Shown: positions 53,886 to 63,820, counted from the stretch's first letter. The stretch is 64,000 nucleotides of DNA from an uncultured Bacteroidota bacterium (GCA_903882805.1 CAIRYK010000078.1:1-64000); one strand, 5' to 3'. The notes: generated by a model not told the origin, from the letters alone. A program made the numbers and translations.

Positions 53886-55310
53886 CTACTCCAGATACTC
53901 CAGTTTTATATTGCTGCGTTTTTTTGTGCCAGTGGCAGAGGTGTCTTTTGCGGGTTGCGGCACAGGTGCGGCGGGTTGCGGCACAGGTTGTGTTACTACC
54001 GTTTTATCTGCCACCACTGTTTTTTTCATGGCTATTACAGGTAGCTTGGGTTGCACGGGCTTGGGAGCCACATAGTGGTGTTGCCTGGCATAACTGTTGT
54101 AGGCCCTGGCAAATGCCGAGAGGAATAGCTGGCCCTGTAGCTGGTAGCCGCTTTGGTTGAAATGCACCAGATCGCGGGCCAGCATATTAGCTTTATTCCA
54201 ACCCAGGGCGCTGGTCTTACCGCCGCTTATTGCGTTGAGGTTCCAGTAGGGCATTTGACCGGCGGCACACACTTGCGTTAGCGCATGCGATACAGCTTCT
54301 ACAGCGGCATTGGGTTTCTTGCCCCTGAAGTACGAGCCGGGAGGTGTGGTGATAAGAATGGTAGCGCGCGGAGCAATACGCCTTATGTTTTGCACAAAAG
54401 TTTGGCAAATAGCTGCAAAAGCCGGTTCGTTTACATGCAGGGTTTGCGCCTCGTTGGTGCCCAGCGACACGATAAACAAATCGCCATGCAGCGCCTTCAG
54501 CTGCCGCCAGAAAAGGTCGCTGTTGTTATATTGGTCGTAGCGGGCGCCATTTACGCCTATGGTATGGTACAGCACGCCGCAAGTGTCGTTGCGCTCCAGC
54601 GATACGCCATAAAACCCGAAACTCTCGTCGGTGGCCGATTCTATCTTGGTAAGTTCAAAACCGTTGAGCAGCGCAGGCGCATCATATACTACCGACGGCG
54701 TATCGGCATAGCGGCGTGTGTGTAGCTCGGCAGGCTCCGAAAGCGCTGAGTCGGTTATGCGATACGTAGCCTCATCGTCGCCCAGGAAAAACACCATTCT
54801 GTTGAACAGGCAGGGGTTTAATTCTGCATCGCGCACATTCATGCGCACAAATGCTTTCTTATTGTCGGTTTGCAGCCCTATGCCGCATATACCCGTTTTC
54901 TTGGTCAGATCGCGACCTATAATCTTGGCGTTGGTCCAGGTGGCATTGGTAGCGGCATGAATGTCTTTCGGCGCATTGGTAGCGGCAAGTTGGTAAGGAA
55001 ATACCAGTCCGCGGCCGGCATCGCCAAAAAAATCCTGAAAACCGTTGCGCACTATGCAGGTCATCATATCGGCCTGCATATGCGAATCGCCTATGTGCAC
55101 GATGTTCACCTTACCCCTACGTGTAGCTTTTAAACGAACCAGTTTTCTGAAGAAAGTATCAAGCCTGTTTTGCTGAGTAAATACATTGTCGGCATCGTGA
55201 ATGAAAGCGTAATGCTGCGGCTCAGGAGGGAGCCATTGTGCGGTATCGGCCTGCGCAAATAACTGCAAGGGAACAACAAAAAATAATATTATATAAAATA
55301 GCTTGCGCAT
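53886..55310 (-). CDS. SGNH hydrolase, exported
   Basis: A 474-residue exported protein: signal about 1-20, SGNH block I NIVHIGDSHMQADMM (about 72-86; Ser near 79), the Gly block, GTNE (block III, about 291-294) and DLVHFNQSGYQ (block V with catalytic Asp/His, about 379-388). A long Ala/Pro/Val-rich C-terminal tail (about 420-475) lacks structure. ATG 55310 is taken rather than an upstream TTG at 55313. Converges on the MBOAT gene across the hairpin array; probably acts on the same polymer. Confidence 0.82.
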   Translation of the reverse strand: MRKLFYIILFFVVPLQLFAQADTAQWLPPEPQHYAFIHDADNVFTQQNRLDTFFRKLVRLKATRRGKVNIVHIGDSHMQADMMTCIVRNGFQDFFGDAGRGLVFPYQLAATNAPKDIHAATNATWTNAKIIGRDLTKKTGICGIGLQTDNKKAFVRMNVRDAELNPCLFNRMVFFLGDDEATYRITDSALSEPAELHTRRYADTPSVVYDAPALLNGFELTKIESATDESFGFYGVSLERNDTCGVLYHTIGVNGARYDQYNNSDLFWRQLKALHGDLFIVSLGTNEAQTLHVNEPAFAAICQTFVQNIRRIAPRATILITTPPGSYFRGKKPNAAVEAVSHALTQVCAAGQMPYWNLNAISGGKTSALGWNKANMLARDLVHFNQSGYQLQGQLFLSAFARAYNSYARQHHYVAPKPVQPKLPVIAMKKTVVADKTVVTQPVPQPAAPVPQPAKDTSATGTKKRSNIKLEYLE

Positions 55311-55580
55311 CAAAAAAATAATCGTTCCCTGTTACTAAACCGCTAAATTAAGACAAATTGAGCTTAACGGCTTACTAAAATAATGCCAAAACCATGGGTG
55401 AGAACAGCCATTGTGGCGCAAATAATTGGTTGTCAATTAATTTTATAGATGCTATCGCTATATACATATAGGCGGAGCTTTTAGCCGCGATACCTGAGCC
55501 TGCACTAAAGGCGCTTATTGCCGCAACTCAATTAAAAGCATTAATTTCGAACCGCTGTAATAAACTACAATACACAAACC

Positions 55581-56129
55581 ATGAGATACTCATTTTCCCT
55601 TTTGATGCTGTTATTGTGCTTCGCCTCATCGTGCAAACGCAAACCGGAAGATGTAGTAGCCGAAAACATAAAAACAGCCCAGAAAATAAACGAAAAACTA
55701 AAAGACTACAAACTAAAACAGGTAGACGACCTAACGGCCCAACTGGGCGGCAGCATAACCGGATACTACAAGGATAAAGAAGTAAAGAAAATATCGGCCG
55801 AAAACTACTTTGATACCTGCCGCACTTTTACAGACTATTACTTCGACGATGGCATGCTGATATATGTAGTGGAGAGTAACTATTTATACAATAAACCGGT
55901 AAGCTATACAGAGGAAGTGGCCAAAGCTAAGAACGACACCGTATGGTATGACGACGCCAAAACCAAGGTGGAAGTCAACAAGTTTTTCTTCAGTAAAAAC
56001 AAAATGATCAGGTGGTTGACGCCCGAAAACAAGGAAGTACCCGTAACGCTACCCATATTTACCGACACAGAATCGGCAATGTGGGCAAAATCGTTGATAC
56101 TGCTCAAGGAGCTGAAGGAACAAGAATAG
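55581..56129 (+). CDS. Lipoprotein of unknown function
   Basis: A 182-residue lipoprotein (signal then SSCKRK, Cys19) rich in Lys, Tyr and Glu, with a charged helical start and beta-rich end. No family recognised. It is 178 bases before atpG and reads the same way, but atpG has its own promoter. Confidence 0.6.
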   Translation: MRYSFSLLMLLLCFASSCKRKPEDVVAENIKTAQKINEKLKDYKLKQVDDLTAQLGGSITGYYKDKEVKKISAENYFDTCRTFTDYYFDDGMLIYVVESNYLYNKPVSYTEEVAKAKNDTVWYDDAKTKVEVNKFFFSKNKMIRWLTPENKEVPVTLPIFTDTESAMWAKSLILLKELKEQE

Positions 56130-56245
56130 CTACAACAGCTGAAGAACCAGCGCCAGCCAACGCGGGCAAACGGGTATAAGCGCAAGGCAGCGCCATAAAT
56201 ATGGTGAAATACCTGTAATTTTTGGGTTTTAGCATACGCTAATTT

Positions 56246-56274
56246 TTTGCTTACGCTAAAAAGTAATAATTTTG
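56246..56274 (+). promoter_or_regulatory. Promoter of atpG
   Basis: TTTG (56246-56249), 17 bases, TAATTTTG (56267-56274), a full match. 32 bases before ATG 56307. A separate promoter for the gamma subunit fits its displacement from atpA. Confidence 0.65.
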
Positions 56275-56306
56275 CATCGGTTTTATCATTATCATTTTAT
56301 AATAAT

Positions 56307-57188
56307 ATGTCGGGACAGCTTAAAGAGGTTCGTAATCGTATCAAATCTGTAACATCAACGCAGCAGATAACAAAAGCTATGAAGATGGTGAGCGCTGCAA
56401 AATTGCGCCGCGCTCAGGATGCCATCATCCAGATGCGCCCATACTCGCAAAAGCTACAGGAAATGCTCAGCAATATCGTTAGCAGCTCATCGAGCGAGGC
56501 AAATATGCCGCTTGCCGATGTGCGCCCTGCCGAGCGTATCCTGATCATCCCTATTACCAGCGACAGAGGTCTGTGCGGCGGTTACAACATCAATATCATC
56601 AAGCTTGCCCGTCAGTTGATAAAAGAGCAATATGCCGACCAGCAAACAAAAGGTAATGTGACCATTCTGCCCATTGGCAAAAAAGGATACGAATACTTTT
56701 TGAGAAACAACTACAAGGTTGTTGATAACTTCTGGAACATTTTCTCCGACCTTGCTTTCGAAAACGTGCGCCGCGCAGCGGTATATGCGCAGCAGGCCTT
56801 CCTGAACAAGGAATACGACCGCGTAGTACTGGTATATAGCCAATTTAAGAATGCAGCTACCCAAAACTTTGTATCGGAGGCATACCTGCCCATACCGCGT
56901 GTAGAGAAAAAAGATGGCCACAAGAATACCGACTTCATTTTCGAACCTTCTATGGAATCATTGCTTATAGAGCTGATGCCTAAGATATTAAATACACAGG
57001 TTTTCAAAGCAGTGCTTGATGCCAACGCTTCTGAACACGGAGCGCGCATGACCGCAATGGATAAAGCGAGCGAAAATGCCAACGAAATACTGAAGGCATT
57101 GAAGATTAGCTACAACCGCGCCCGTCAGGCAGCCATCACTACCGAGCTTACAGAAATTGTGAGCGGCGCTGCGGCATTGCAGGGTTAA
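56307..57188 (+). CDS. atpG: ATP synthase F1 subunit gamma
   Basis: A 293-residue gamma subunit, the rotor axle of F1. N-terminal MSGQLKEVRNRIKSV and SVTSTQQITKAMKMVSAAKL and C-terminal MDKASENANEILKALKISYN and ITTELTEIVSGAAAL are standard. ATG 56307 is used rather than the upstream 56247 because of the promoter. Normally it directly follows atpA in Bacteroidota; here it is 8.3 kb away with its own promoter and terminator. Confidence 0.95.
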   Translation: MSGQLKEVRNRIKSVTSTQQITKAMKMVSAAKLRRAQDAIIQMRPYSQKLQEMLSNIVSSSSSEANMPLADVRPAERILIIPITSDRGLCGGYNINIIKLARQLIKEQYADQQTKGNVTILPIGKKGYEYFLRNNYKVVDNFWNIFSDLAFENVRRAAVYAQQAFLNKEYDRVVLVYSQFKNAATQNFVSEAYLPIPRVEKKDGHKNTDFIFEPSMESLLIELMPKILNTQVFKAVLDANASEHGARMTAMDKASENANEILKALKISYNRARQAAITTELTEIVSGAAALQG

Positions 57189-57212
57189 TAATAGCATTTT
57201 ATACATCATTAT

Positions 57213-57245
57213 AATGGCTCCCAACAAAGGGAGCCATTTTTGTTG
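57213..57245 (+). terminator. Rho-independent terminator of atpG
   Basis: AATGGCTCCC (57213-57222) with GGGAGCCATT (57229-57238), 6-nt loop, then TTTTGTTG. 25 bases after the stop. Confidence 0.88.
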
Positions 57246-57400
57246 TTAACAAATAATCGTTAACAGTTGTGCCGATATGGCCACTTTTAAGACGTATTCA
57301 GCTGATTTACAGCTAAATTTTGACAAAATATTTTTGTTAATTGCTCAAAATCATTTGTTATTTCGAAGTTAACCAGTATTTTTATTAAAAATTGGATGCT

Positions 57401-57586
57401 ATGGAGCTGGTAACTAAAAAGTCGGACTGCAAAAAGGCAATGGATACTGTGTTGGTGAAATCGCCAAAGCAGATATGCAAGAAGGTAGCTCCCGTAAAAG
57501 CGCGTCCACACTACACTATTATCAAACCATTGTTCGGTCATATGGATGCGTATATTGAACTGGGCATGATAGGGGCGTTTGTGTAA
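57401..57586 (+). CDS. Small basic hypothetical protein
   Basis: A 61-residue Lys-rich open frame (MELVTKKSDCKKAMDTVLVK...) starting at ATG 57401; the frame upstream begins at a TTG. An A/T-rich stretch with TATTTTTA lies about 20 bases before. It has two Cys, a basic middle and a hydrophobic end (IELGMIGAFV). No family recognised. It could be chance; it is kept because it is the only frame in the gap with plausible composition. Confidence 0.35.
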   Translation: MELVTKKSDCKKAMDTVLVKSPKQICKKVAPVKARPHYTIIKPLFGHMDAYIELGMIGAFV

Positions 57587-57953
57587 TTGCCTGCCAAGCC
57601 AGTTTTAGCGCTGCACCATACTCAAAATAAATTCATTGATTAATACCTACTGCATTACCATATGCAGCGGTTGCAAACTGTAGCCAGTAATAACAAGCCT
57701 GACGACAACTGGGGTCGCGTAGCCTCTTTACAATCTATTGTAAATACATGAACTCTTAGGGGCGCTTACACACTAAGTAATGAAGATTTTTGCCGCGAAT
57801 CTCAGCAATACAACAAATTACTTTAACTTTATTCTTTAAGTACAGTGCGTATATGCTGCGTACTACATTGCCTATCATAATGCAATGCGCTAATTGTAAA
57901 TGTTGAGCGTTGAATGGCTACCTAACCTACTCTTTTCCAATTAATAGAACTAC
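57587..57953. other. Intergenic region with no recognised feature
   Basis: 367 bases before the second NHL gene. I find no gene, terminator or clear repeat; one stretch (about 57668-57690) weakly resembles the dispersed repeat core, but not convincingly. Confidence 0.4.
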
Positions 57954-59312
57954 ATGAAACAGTCTAATAGTATTTGTTTAGCATTGCTAATGCTACTATT
58001 ACAACACATAGCTACAGCGCAAATAATAACAACCTATGCCGGCGATAAATATAGCTACTGTGTATGCGAAGGGCTACCAGCAACTGACGCAAGTATATTT
58101 GTTCCTACTTCTATGGCATTCGATACTGCGGGCAATCTCTATGTTACAGAATTGAACAACCACTGCATACGCAAAATTACCAAGGCTGGCCTAATATACA
58201 CAATAGCAGGGAAGAGAGGGTATAGTGGGTATAGCGGAGACGGAGGCCCGGCATCTGCCGCTATGCTGTACTTCCCTAATTGTTTAGCCACAGATTATGC
58301 AGGCAACCTATATATAGGTGATAGAGAAAACCTTTGTGTTCGAAAAATTGACCCTTCCGGCATCATTACTACTTTTGCAGGCAATACAGATTTTGGCGAT
58401 GAGGGAGATGGAGGCCCGGCTACAGATGCTACTTTTTCGTCCATTAGAGGGATAGCAACCGATGTTGATGGAAGTGTATATGTACTTGATGGTACCCGCG
58501 GCAGGGTTCGTAGAATAAACCGATCGGGCACAATTACAGCATATGCCGGCGGCGGCGCATTTGGGTACTTGGGCGATGGCGGCCCTGCTACAAAAGCCTA
58601 TCTTAATACATCTCGCGGACTATCTATAGATAAAAATAAAAATTTATACATAGGCGAACAAGATGGTAATAGGGTGCGGCGGGTAGATAGCAATGGAATA
58701 ATAACTACAGTAGCAGGTACTGTACACCATGGCTTTAGGGGCGATGGAGAAGCAGCCACCATAGCAAGGCTGTACGGCCCGGCTGGTACTGTAACAGACA
58801 AAGCAGGCAACCTGTATATAGCCGACCAATACAACCACAGGATACGAAAAGTAAACCCATCGGGGATAATAACCACTTTTGCTGGGACTGGTGAAGTGGG
58901 GCCAGTAGCTCCAAGACCTCCAATCAATGACGGAGGTTCCGCAACAGACGCTGGTTTATATGCTCCCGAAGGAATGGCCATAGACGATAGTGGCAATATG
59001 TATATTGCCGATACTTACAATTACCTGATACGCAAAGTAAGCTTCAGCACAGTAGCCGTAGCCAACACAGCACCTACATATGCTGATATTATTATTAGTC
59101 CCAATCCGGTAGATGCTACAGGCTTAGTCAATGTATATACGCCGAAAGAAATGCAATACAACTGCATCAATGCTATAGGCCAAACCATTGCAAGCGGCAT
59201 ACTTAAAGCCGGCGACAACTCAATTTCCCTATCGCTTGCGCCCAAGGGCTTATATATGCTTGAGTTGAAGGCGAATGGTTACAATTCGGTATGGAAAATA
59301 GTTAAGCTGTAG
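57954..59312 (+). CDS. Secreted NHL beta-propeller protein with T9SS sorting domain
   Basis: A 452-residue T9SS cargo protein. Signal peptide about 1-23 (ending ATAQ), six NHL blades (each with A-x-D-x-x-G-N-x-Y and ending I/V-R-K/R-I/V), so one closed six-bladed propeller, and a sorting domain over the last 75 residues (IISPNPVDATGLVNV, LAPKGLYMLELKANG). It is a shorter paralogue of the gene at 33652, without the Ig-like middle. Ligand unknown. Confidence 0.88.
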   Translation: MKQSNSICLALLMLLLQHIATAQIITTYAGDKYSYCVCEGLPATDASIFVPTSMAFDTAGNLYVTELNNHCIRKITKAGLIYTIAGKRGYSGYSGDGGPASAAMLYFPNCLATDYAGNLYIGDRENLCVRKIDPSGIITTFAGNTDFGDEGDGGPATDATFSSIRGIATDVDGSVYVLDGTRGRVRRINRSGTITAYAGGGAFGYLGDGGPATKAYLNTSRGLSIDKNKNLYIGEQDGNRVRRVDSNGIITTVAGTVHHGFRGDGEAATIARLYGPAGTVTDKAGNLYIADQYNHRIRKVNPSGIITTFAGTGEVGPVAPRPPINDGGSATDAGLYAPEGMAIDDSGNMYIADTYNYLIRKVSFSTVAVANTAPTYADIIISPNPVDATGLVNVYTPKEMQYNCINAIGQTIASGILKAGDNSISLSLAPKGLYMLELKANGYNSVWKIVKL

Positions 59313-59430
59313 TAGTTAGGAATGTGACAAGTTGGCCTAATGAGCTATTGCAGGCAGTCTTCGGAGGTATTGATCACAAATTACTTGAAAGGCAACCACA
59401 ACTAATTACGGTTTTCTTTCTACTTTTTAA

Positions 59431-59438
59431 TAAGTTTG
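59431..59438 (+). promoter_or_regulatory. -7 promoter box of the TPR lipoprotein operon
   Basis: TAAGTTTG, exact TAnnTTTG, with only four bases before ATG 59443. Near-leaderless message. Confidence 0.55.
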
Positions 59439-59442
59439 CGTA

Positions 59443-60477
59443 ATGAATACCGCTTGGATAAAATCTTTTCCTATCGTATTAGCTACGTTACTGTTTTTGG
59501 GCTGTAGCAACCCTACCGGAAACAAGGCAAGCGCCGACAAAGACCCGATTTTTCAGAGCGATTCAAAGCTGAAGAAAATAACAGACCAAATCAATAAATC
59601 GCCCAATAATGCAGCCCTTTTCTTTGAGCGCGGCAATATGCTGTATAAAATGCAGCTCGATTCGCTGGCGCTAAAAGACTACAAAACAGCTTCAACGCTC
59701 GATACTACCAAATCCGAATACTATAGCGCCGTAGGCAATCTGCTGTTTGAGCATAAAGACATTGCTGGATCGGTGGAATGGATACAAAAAGCTATTGCCC
59801 GCAACCCCGGCGACAGAAAGGCGCACCTGAAAATTGCCAAACTGTTTCTGTACATAAAAGACTACAAAAAAGCATTTGAAGAAATAAATGTAGCCCTACG
59901 CGCCAATGTGTACGACCCTGAAGCCTATTTTCTGAAAGGTATGGTGTATAAAGATATGCTGGATACCACAAAAGCCATATCGAGCTTCCTGACTACCCTA
60001 AACGTAGCTCCCGACTACCGCCCCGCTATGATGCAACTGGGCGGGCTATATGCCGCTAAAAAAGACCCGCTGGCGCTGCGCTACTACGATAATGCCTACC
60101 TGATAGACAGTAACGATGTGAAACCGCTGTTTGCAAAGGGCGTATACTACCAGCACAACAAAGACTATGTAGCGGCAAAGGCAGAATACAAACGCTGCAT
60201 ACTGCGCAACCGCCACTTCCCGGACGCCTACTTTAATCTGGGCGTTATTCTGTTTGATCAGGACTCGGTAGAGAAAGCCTACCGTCAATACGACCTGGCG
60301 GCTAAAATAGACCCGCGCAACTCTACTATTTACTTCAACCGTGGATTGTGCGCGGAGATGATGGACAGCATAAAAAATGCAATAAACGACTACCGCATAG
60401 CCATACGCATGGATACCGGCTACGAAAGCCCCAAAGAAGCGCTAAGACGACTAAAAGTGCCTACCCAAGACTGGTAG
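59443..60477 (+). CDS. TPR-repeat lipoprotein
   Basis: A 344-residue lipoprotein (signal then LGCSNP, Cys21) with about eight tetratricopeptide repeats, each 34 residues (e.g. ALFFERGNMLYKMQLDSLAL, AYFLKGMVYKDMLDTTKAIS, IYFNRGLCAEMMDSIKNAIN). Such proteins are usually scaffolds at the inner or outer membrane. Partner unknown. It is 52 bases before rpe and may share a transcript. Confidence 0.85.
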   Translation: MNTAWIKSFPIVLATLLFLGCSNPTGNKASADKDPIFQSDSKLKKITDQINKSPNNAALFFERGNMLYKMQLDSLALKDYKTASTLDTTKSEYYSAVGNLLFEHKDIAGSVEWIQKAIARNPGDRKAHLKIAKLFLYIKDYKKAFEEINVALRANVYDPEAYFLKGMVYKDMLDTTKAISSFLTTLNVAPDYRPAMMQLGGLYAAKKDPLALRYYDNAYLIDSNDVKPLFAKGVYYQHNKDYVAAKAEYKRCILRNRHFPDAYFNLGVILFDQDSVEKAYRQYDLAAKIDPRNSTIYFNRGLCAEMMDSIKNAINDYRIAIRMDTGYESPKEALRRLKVPTQDW

Positions 60478-60529
60478 GCGCTGTGTGCCAAAGTGAAAAA
60501 CAAAGAATAACCACATACAAAACAACAAT

Positions 60530-61183
60530 ATGCCAATAATTGCCCCCTCTATGCTATCGGCCGACTTTACAAGGCTGGGCGCCGAAATAGAAATGATCAA
60601 TACCAGCGAAGCCGACTGGTTTCATCTGGATGTAATGGACGGCCGCTTTGTGCCCAACATTACTTTTGGCATGCCCATAATTGCGGCCATGAAAAAAACG
60701 GCGGCAAAACCTTTTGATGTGCACCTGATGATCGTGGAACCCGAAAAGTATTTTGAAGCATTTGCAAAAGCCGGCGCCGATATACTGAGCGTGCACCTGG
60801 AGGCATCGCCCCACCTGCACCGCAACCTGCAGGCCATAAAGGCGCTGGGCATGAAGGCGGGCGTGGCCATAAACCCCCACAGCCCCATAAGCCTGCTGGC
60901 CGATCTGATAGAGGATATAGACGTAGTATGCATGATGAGCGTTAACCCCGGTTTTGGCGGACAGAAGTTTATACCCCAAACGCTGCGCAAAATTCAGGAA
61001 CTGAAACAAATGATAACTAATGCCGGAGCCAACACCCTGATAGAGATAGATGGCGGCGTGACGCTGGACAATGCAGCGACAATCGTTGCGGCAGGAGCCG
61101 ATGTGCTGGTGGCTGGTAATACCGTGTTTTCATCGTCCAACCCGCACAATACTATAAAGTTGCTGAAGCAGGTGGGAAAATAA
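60530..61183 (+). CDS. rpe: Ribulose-phosphate 3-epimerase
   Basis: A 217-residue TIM-barrel enzyme of the pentose phosphate pathway, converting ribulose 5-phosphate and xylulose 5-phosphate. Catalytic and metal residues sit in HLDVMDGRFVPNITFG (about 33-48), HLMIVEP, and SVNPGFGGQKFI (about 138-149), with a C-terminal phosphate-binding loop DVLVAGNTVF. Complete. Confidence 0.97.
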   Translation: MPIIAPSMLSADFTRLGAEIEMINTSEADWFHLDVMDGRFVPNITFGMPIIAAMKKTAAKPFDVHLMIVEPEKYFEAFAKAGADILSVHLEASPHLHRNLQAIKALGMKAGVAINPHSPISLLADLIEDIDVVCMMSVNPGFGGQKFIPQTLRKIQELKQMITNAGANTLIEIDGGVTLDNAATIVAAGADVLVAGNTVFSSSNPHNTIKLLKQVGK

Positions 61184-61212
61184 AAGTAAATTGATTCCGT
61201 TTAACAGGGGGT

Positions 61213-63630
61213 ATGCTTCAAAAAAAACTATTTCTCTATATCGCATTGTTATTTGCCTGCGCCAACGCATGGGCGCAGAAAGCAATAATAACCGGTATAA
61301 TACGCGATGAGCGCGGCGCCCCCCTTGATCAGGTGGTTATTGCCAATGAAGCGACCGGATACGGATCGTATAGCAATGCCAAGGGCTACTATATGTTTGA
61401 GATGCCAGCAGGCAAGAGCATAACCGTGATATATGGTTTTCCTGGCTACCAGATGCAGCGCAAAACGCTGACGCTGGCCAGCGGCGAAACGCGAACCATA
61501 GACATAAGGCTAAAAGAAAATGTGCTGGAAGTGCATACCGTAACCAGTCAGCACAAACGGTTTGAGGTAGGTAGCGTGTACCTGCCTATGAATGCGGTAA
61601 ACACTGCCCCTACAACCATAGGCGGTGTAGAAGGACTGATAAAACTGGCAGTAGGCTCGCACAACGAGCTGTCGTCGCAATACAGTGTGCGGGGTGGCAA
61701 CTTTGATGAGAACCTGGTGTATGTAAACGATTTTGAGATATACCGCCCGTTTTTGGTGCGCACCGGTCAGCAGGAAGGGCTGAGTTTTATAAATCCCGAC
61801 CTGGTATACAATGTCAACTTCTCGGTAGGTGGTTTCCAGTCGAAATACGGCGATAAAATGAGTAGTGTACTCGATGTAACCTACAAACGCCCAACACACT
61901 TTTCGGGCTCGTTGATGACCAGTATGCTGGGTGCCAATCTGCACCTGGAGGGGGCCACCAAAAACCAGAAACTTACCTACCTGATAGGGGCGCGCCAAAA
62001 AAGCAACCAGTACCTGCTGCAGTCGCAACCCACAAAGGGTATCTACAATCCGTCGTTTACCGATATACAGGCGTTGGTCAACTACCGGGTAAACAATACC
62101 TGGGAGATTGAAGCCATAGGCAACTACGCCCGCAACCGCTTTACGTTTTTTCCCGAAACCCAGACCTCCAGCTTTGGCGTACTGAATCAGGCCTACCAGC
62201 TCAATGTGTTTTACAACGGCAGTGAGTTCGACCAGTTCGACTCGCGCTTTGCGGGTATATCGGCATCTTACCACCCCGACTCCTCTAAGCTGAAACTAAA
62301 ATTTCTGGCATCGGGCTTCCAGACCAACGAATACGAAACCTACGATATAAACGGCCAATACCTGTTTGGCGAGTTGCAAACCGACCAAAGCAAGCAGGAT
62401 TTTGGGCAGATAAAAACGTACCTGGGTGCCGGTGGCATACAAACCTTTGCACGCAACTACCTGAACGTGAGCGTAGGCGATGTGGGTATGCGCGGATCGT
62501 ACGATGCTAAAAAGAATTTCATTCAGTTTGGTGCCAACGCCACCGTAACCAGCATAGAAGACGACCTGCACGAATGGGAACGCCGCGACTCGGCCGGCTT
62601 CTCACAACCCTACGATGCCAATGCCCTGCGCATGTCTTACTTCTACAATTCGGCTACGTCTTTCAACTATTCGCGCATCAGTGGCTTTATACAAGACAAT
62701 ATCCATTTCGACTCCTCGCGCTTTACGGCATCGGTGGGTGTGCGGTTCAACCACAGCTTTCTCAACAACGAGTTTATCATTAGTCCGCGCCTGCAAACGG
62801 CCTACAAGCCCCGCTGGAAAAAAGACTGGGTGTTTAAGTTCTCGGCGGGTAAGTATGCACAGCCACCTTTTTACCGCGAAATGCGCGACCAGACCGGCAA
62901 GGTAAATAAGGGACTAAGGGCACAAAAATCGGTGCAGATAGTATTGGGTACCGACTACAACTTTAAGATGTATGACCGCCCCTTTAAAATAACTGCCGAA
63001 GCCTACTACAAAAACCTGTGGGACTTAGACCCCTACCGCTATGACAATGTGCGGATACGCTATACCGGCATAAACAACGCCATAGGCTACGTATATGGCG
63101 GCGAGCTGCGCCTGTATGGCGACCTGGTAAAAGATGCCACATCGTGGATAAGCATAGGCCTGATGAAGGGCGAGCAAAAAGTAACCGACAGCCCCTCCAT
63201 ACCGGGCTACAACAATTATTTTGCCCTCCCGTCGGATCAGCGGTTTATGCTGGGTATGTATTTTGAGGACTACTTGCCCCGCAACAAAAACTTTAAGGTG
63301 CACATAAACATGATCTACGCCACCGGCCTGCCCGTAGGCCCACCCACCGGCCACCTGTACCAAAACATACTGCGCATACCCGACTACAAGCGTGTAGACA
63401 TGGGCTTTAGTGCCCTGCTGCTGGATGGTGAGCGCAAAGACCACCCTGCCCACAGCCTGTTTAACAACATAAAGAGCATATGGGCGAGCCTCGAAGTGTT
63501 CAACCTGTTAAGTATACAAAACACCCTGTCTTACACCTGGATACAAGACCAAAGCACCTCTAAAACCTATGCTGTACCCAACCGCCTCACCTCGCGGCTG
63601 CTCAACATCAAAATAATTTTCAACTTTTAG
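61213..63630 (+). CDS. TonB-dependent receptor
   Basis: An 805-residue outer-membrane receptor. Signal peptide (about 1-22), a carboxypeptidase-regulatory-like domain (about 24-105; ITGIIRDERGAPLDQVVIAN), a plug domain (SVRGGNFDENLVYVNDFEIY, about 158-177), and a 22-strand barrel ending NIKIIFNF. It does not have the SusC signature or a SusD partner next to it. Substrate unknown (siderophore, vitamin or glycan). Confidence 0.9.
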   Translation: MLQKKLFLYIALLFACANAWAQKAIITGIIRDERGAPLDQVVIANEATGYGSYSNAKGYYMFEMPAGKSITVIYGFPGYQMQRKTLTLASGETRTIDIRLKENVLEVHTVTSQHKRFEVGSVYLPMNAVNTAPTTIGGVEGLIKLAVGSHNELSSQYSVRGGNFDENLVYVNDFEIYRPFLVRTGQQEGLSFINPDLVYNVNFSVGGFQSKYGDKMSSVLDVTYKRPTHFSGSLMTSMLGANLHLEGATKNQKLTYLIGARQKSNQYLLQSQPTKGIYNPSFTDIQALVNYRVNNTWEIEAIGNYARNRFTFFPETQTSSFGVLNQAYQLNVFYNGSEFDQFDSRFAGISASYHPDSSKLKLKFLASGFQTNEYETYDINGQYLFGELQTDQSKQDFGQIKTYLGAGGIQTFARNYLNVSVGDVGMRGSYDAKKNFIQFGANATVTSIEDDLHEWERRDSAGFSQPYDANALRMSYFYNSATSFNYSRISGFIQDNIHFDSSRFTASVGVRFNHSFLNNEFIISPRLQTAYKPRWKKDWVFKFSAGKYAQPPFYREMRDQTGKVNKGLRAQKSVQIVLGTDYNFKMYDRPFKITAEAYYKNLWDLDPYRYDNVRIRYTGINNAIGYVYGGELRLYGDLVKDATSWISIGLMKGEQKVTDSPSIPGYNNYFALPSDQRFMLGMYFEDYLPRNKNFKVHINMIYATGLPVGPPTGHLYQNILRIPDYKRVDMGFSALLLDGERKDHPAHSLFNNIKSIWASLEVFNLLSIQNTLSYTWIQDQSTSKTYAVPNRLTSRLLNIKIIFNF

Positions 63631-63671
63631 GCTATTTCTTTCCTTTTTCTCTAAAAAACCAAAAGAAAAAT

Positions 63672-63701
63672 TTTGCAGGAAACAGAAAATCCCTATCTTT
63701 G
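63672..63701 (+). promoter_or_regulatory. Promoter of tRNA-Lys
   Basis: TTTG (63672-63675), 18 bases, TATCTTTG (63694-63701), a full match to the Bacteroidota consensus, 43 bases before the mature tRNA 5' end. Confidence 0.7.
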
Positions 63702-63744
63702 CACTCCAATTCGGAAACGGGTTGACAAATAGTTCTTAAATTAT

Positions 63745-63817
63745 GATTTCGTAGCTCAGTTGGTAGAGCAATACACTTTTAATGTATGGGTCTTGGGTTC
63801 GAGTCCCAACGGAATCA
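63745..63817 (+). tRNA. tRNA-Lys (anticodon TTT)
   Basis: A 73-base cloverleaf: acceptor GATTTCG with CGGAATC (one T-G pair), D arm with AGCTCAGTTGGTAGAGC, anticodon arm ATACA-CTTTTAA-TGTAT with anticodon TTT, T arm TTGGG-TTCGAGT-CCCAA, discriminator A. CCA is not encoded. Reads AAA and AAG codons. Confidence 0.97.
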
Positions 63818-63820
63818 CGA

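Noticed and set aside
57668-57690. Possible fourth copy of the dispersed repeat
   Set aside because: Only a short stretch (GTTGCAAACTGTAGCC) resembles the core and the AACGG-GCAA half is missing.
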